The notes under the pieces: generated by a model
The model's input: only the letters and a program-made list of their open reading frames with translations
What the model was told of the DNA's origin: nothing
The model's database searches: none
In this document: positions 6,501-7,855 of the stretch, in pieces
Position numbering within the stretch: position 1 is the first letter of the stretch
Layout of the letters: the number at the start of each line of letters is the position of its first letter
From: Brevundimonas sp.
GTDB taxonomy: Bacteria > Pseudomonadota > Alphaproteobacteria > Caulobacterales > Caulobacteraceae
Assembly: GCA_031119155.1 (NCBI GenBank)
Contig: JAVHYH010000154.1
Coordinates: forward strand, 1-7,855
Direction of reading: 5' to 3'
Length of the DNA: 7,855 nt
Program-made: the position numbers and the translations under genes

Positions 6501-7855
6501 ATGGACGAAGCCCAACGCCTTGCCACTGTCCGGTCCCTGAGAGCCATCGGTGTTCCGACGGCCCCCGCGATCGACGGCGCCGTGCGGCTTGCGGCCCATC
6601 TGATGAACTGCCCCATCGCCCTGGTCACCCTGATCGAGGACGAGGTGCAGTGGTTCAAGGCCAGTCTGGGCGTCGACGGCTGTTCGACCCCGCGGCACGA
6701 ATCCTTCTGCACCCACGCGCTGGACCTGCCCGCCAATGCGGTGATGGTGGTCGAGGACGCGACGCTGGACCCCCGGTTCGCCAACAATCCGAACGTGACC
6801 GGCGAGATGAATGTGCGGTTCTACGCCGGCGCCCTGCTGACCGCGTCCGACGGGGCCAGCCTGGGCACGCTGTGCGTCATCGACACGAAGCCGCGCCCGC
6901 GCCCGGATGAGGCGCAGCTGGAGCGGCTGCGGGATCTGGCGCGGCTGGTGGTCGGCGAGCTGGAGCGCGCGCGGGCGGACCGTCTGCGGCGCGAGAACCA
7001 GCATATGCTGGCCATGGTCGAGGGCCTGTCGGGCGTCGGCCACTGGCGCGTGGACATGGTCGATCAGCAGGTGATCTGGTCGGACGAAGTTTACGCCGTT
7101 CATGGCGTTACGCGGGAAAACTTCCACCCGACCTTCGATTCCGCCGTGGACTTCTATCCCGAGGCGGACCGCGAAATCCTGGCCGCCCACTGGGCGCGGA
7201 CGATGGCGGGCGAGGGGCCGTTCTCGGTCGAGCTGTGCATCAACCGCGCGGACGGCAAGAAGCGGCGGGTGGTGGCCAAGGGGGCGGCGGAGCTGTCGTT
7301 CGACGGCCAGTCTCCGGCCCTGTTCGGCGTGTTCCAGGACGTCACCGACCAGCGCGAGGCGATGGCGGTGATGGAGCGCAGCCGCCACCGCTACAAGCTG
7401 CTGGCGGACAATGCGGCGGACGTCATCGCGCGCGTGCAGCTGGACGGCTCGTCCAACTATATCTCGCCCGCGGTGGAGCGACTGCTGGGCTGGACCCCGG
7501 CGGAGATGACGGGGCGGTCGGCGGCGTCGTTCGTGCATCCCGACGACCGGGCGCGGCTGATGGAGACCTTCGCCGAGATGGGGCAGGGGCGTGGCTCGGC
7601 GACGCTGGAGCACCGGCTGCTGCATCGCGACGGTCAGGCGGTCTGGGGCGAGACCCGGATGCGGCTGATCCGCGACGACAACGGCCGCCCGGTCGAGACC
7701 GTGGTGGTCATCCGCGACATCTCCCGCCGCAAGGCGCTGGAGGCCCAGCTGGTTCAGGCGCGGGCCGAGGCGGAGGCGTCGGCGACCGTGAAGGCCGACT
7801 TCCTCGCCAATATGAGCCACGAGCTGCGCACGCCGCTGACCAGCATCATCGGCTT
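6501..7855 (+). CDS. Soluble GAF-PAS-PAS sensor histidine kinase, N-terminal part (partial)
   Basis: 451 complete codons are visible and the gene runs off the window with no stop. Domains in order: GAF (about 20-155), with SFCTHAL, DPRFANNPNVTG and LGTLCVID, the pattern of cytosolic sensor-kinase GAF domains; PAS-3-like domain (about 172-285), ending GVFQDVTDQ; second PAS (about 296-410), with NYISPAVERLLGW and VVIRDISRRK; a short helical linker (about 411-432); then the H-box FLANMSHELRTPLTSIIG with phospho-acceptor His440. There is no transmembrane segment, so the kinase is cytoplasmic and senses an internal or diffusible cue through GAF/PAS. The H-box sequence is typical of hybrid kinases, but the catalytic ATPase domain and any receiver lie outside. 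ATG 6501 has GAGAG (6491-6495) 5 nt upstream; in-frame GTG 6489 is an alternative. A CcrM-type GATTC lies at 6472-6476. No confident promoter was seen in 6426-6500. Confidence 0.93.
   Translation, partial: MDEAQRLATVRSLRAIGVPTAPAIDGAVRLAAHLMNCPIALVTLIEDEVQWFKASLGVDGCSTPRHESFCTHALDLPANAVMVVEDATLDPRFANNPNVTGEMNVRFYAGALLTASDGASLGTLCVIDTKPRPRPDEAQLERLRDLARLVVGELERARADRLRRENQHMLAMVEGLSGVGHWRVDMVDQQVIWSDEVYAVHGVTRENFHPTFDSAVDFYPEADREILAAHWARTMAGEGPFSVELCINRADGKKRRVVAKGAAELSFDGQSPALFGVFQDVTDQREAMAVMERSRHRYKLLADNAADVIARVQLDGSSNYISPAVERLLGWTPAEMTGRSAASFVHPDDRARLMETFAEMGQGRGSATLEHRLLHRDGQAVWGETRMRLIRDDNGRPVETVVVIRDISRRKALEAQLVQARAEAEASATVKADFLANMSHELRTPLTSIIG

Noticed and set aside
6453..7820. Long minus-strand open frame (455 codons) opposite the histidine kinase
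   Set aside because: It is the antisense shadow of a real GC-rich gene: His/Arg/Gln-rich translation with no recognisable domain, while the plus strand has unbroken GAF, PAS and H-box motifs.

Overview
This is a GC-rich window (roughly two-thirds G+C by eye) with dense gene packing, 1-4 nt start/stop overlaps and GTG/TTG start candidates. Gene content and protein style suggest an alphaproteobacterium, most likely of the Caulobacter/Brevundimonas group. That placement is inference from protein resemblance, not from a search.

Layout. (1) Positions 1-2504, plus strand, form a tightly overlapping operon: the C-terminal end of an RsmB/NOP-family rRNA cytosine-C5 methyltransferase, a short MTA/SAH nucleosidase-like protein, and complete GMP synthase (guaA). 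Each junction is a 4-nt overlap (GTGA, then ATGA). The methyltransferase produces S-adenosylhomocysteine, the nucleosidase family cleaves it to release adenine, and GuaA makes GMP, so the operon has a plausible SAH-disposal and purine theme. (2) Positions 2526-3281, minus strand, hold a classical short-chain dehydrogenase/reductase that converges on guaA. (3) Divergent from it, positions 3352-4937 hold a TetR-family regulator and an AEC-family 10-helix permease that overlap by one base. The 70-bp divergent gap carries an unusual cluster of alternating GAAGC/GCTTC half-sites, a good candidate operator for the TetR protein. This looks like a self-contained regulator, exporter and reductase module. 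(4) Positions 4938-5114 contain a perfect FNR/FixK-type box, a 7-bp stem hairpin that buries a Shine-Dalgarno sequence, and a 36-residue single-helix membrane protein. (5) Positions 5211-6425 encode a patatin-like phospholipase with a lipoprotein signal. (6) Positions 6501-7855 hold the start of a soluble GAF-PAS-PAS histidine kinase, cut by the window edge just after its phospho-acceptor histidine.

The most interesting part is 4938-5114: a candidate oxygen-responsive promoter placed immediately behind the permease stop codon, serving an unrecognised small membrane protein whose ribosome-binding site would be masked in read-through transcripts but not in transcripts starting at the FNR-type promoter. 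I see no CRISPR array, tRNA, rRNA, insertion sequence or prophage gene.
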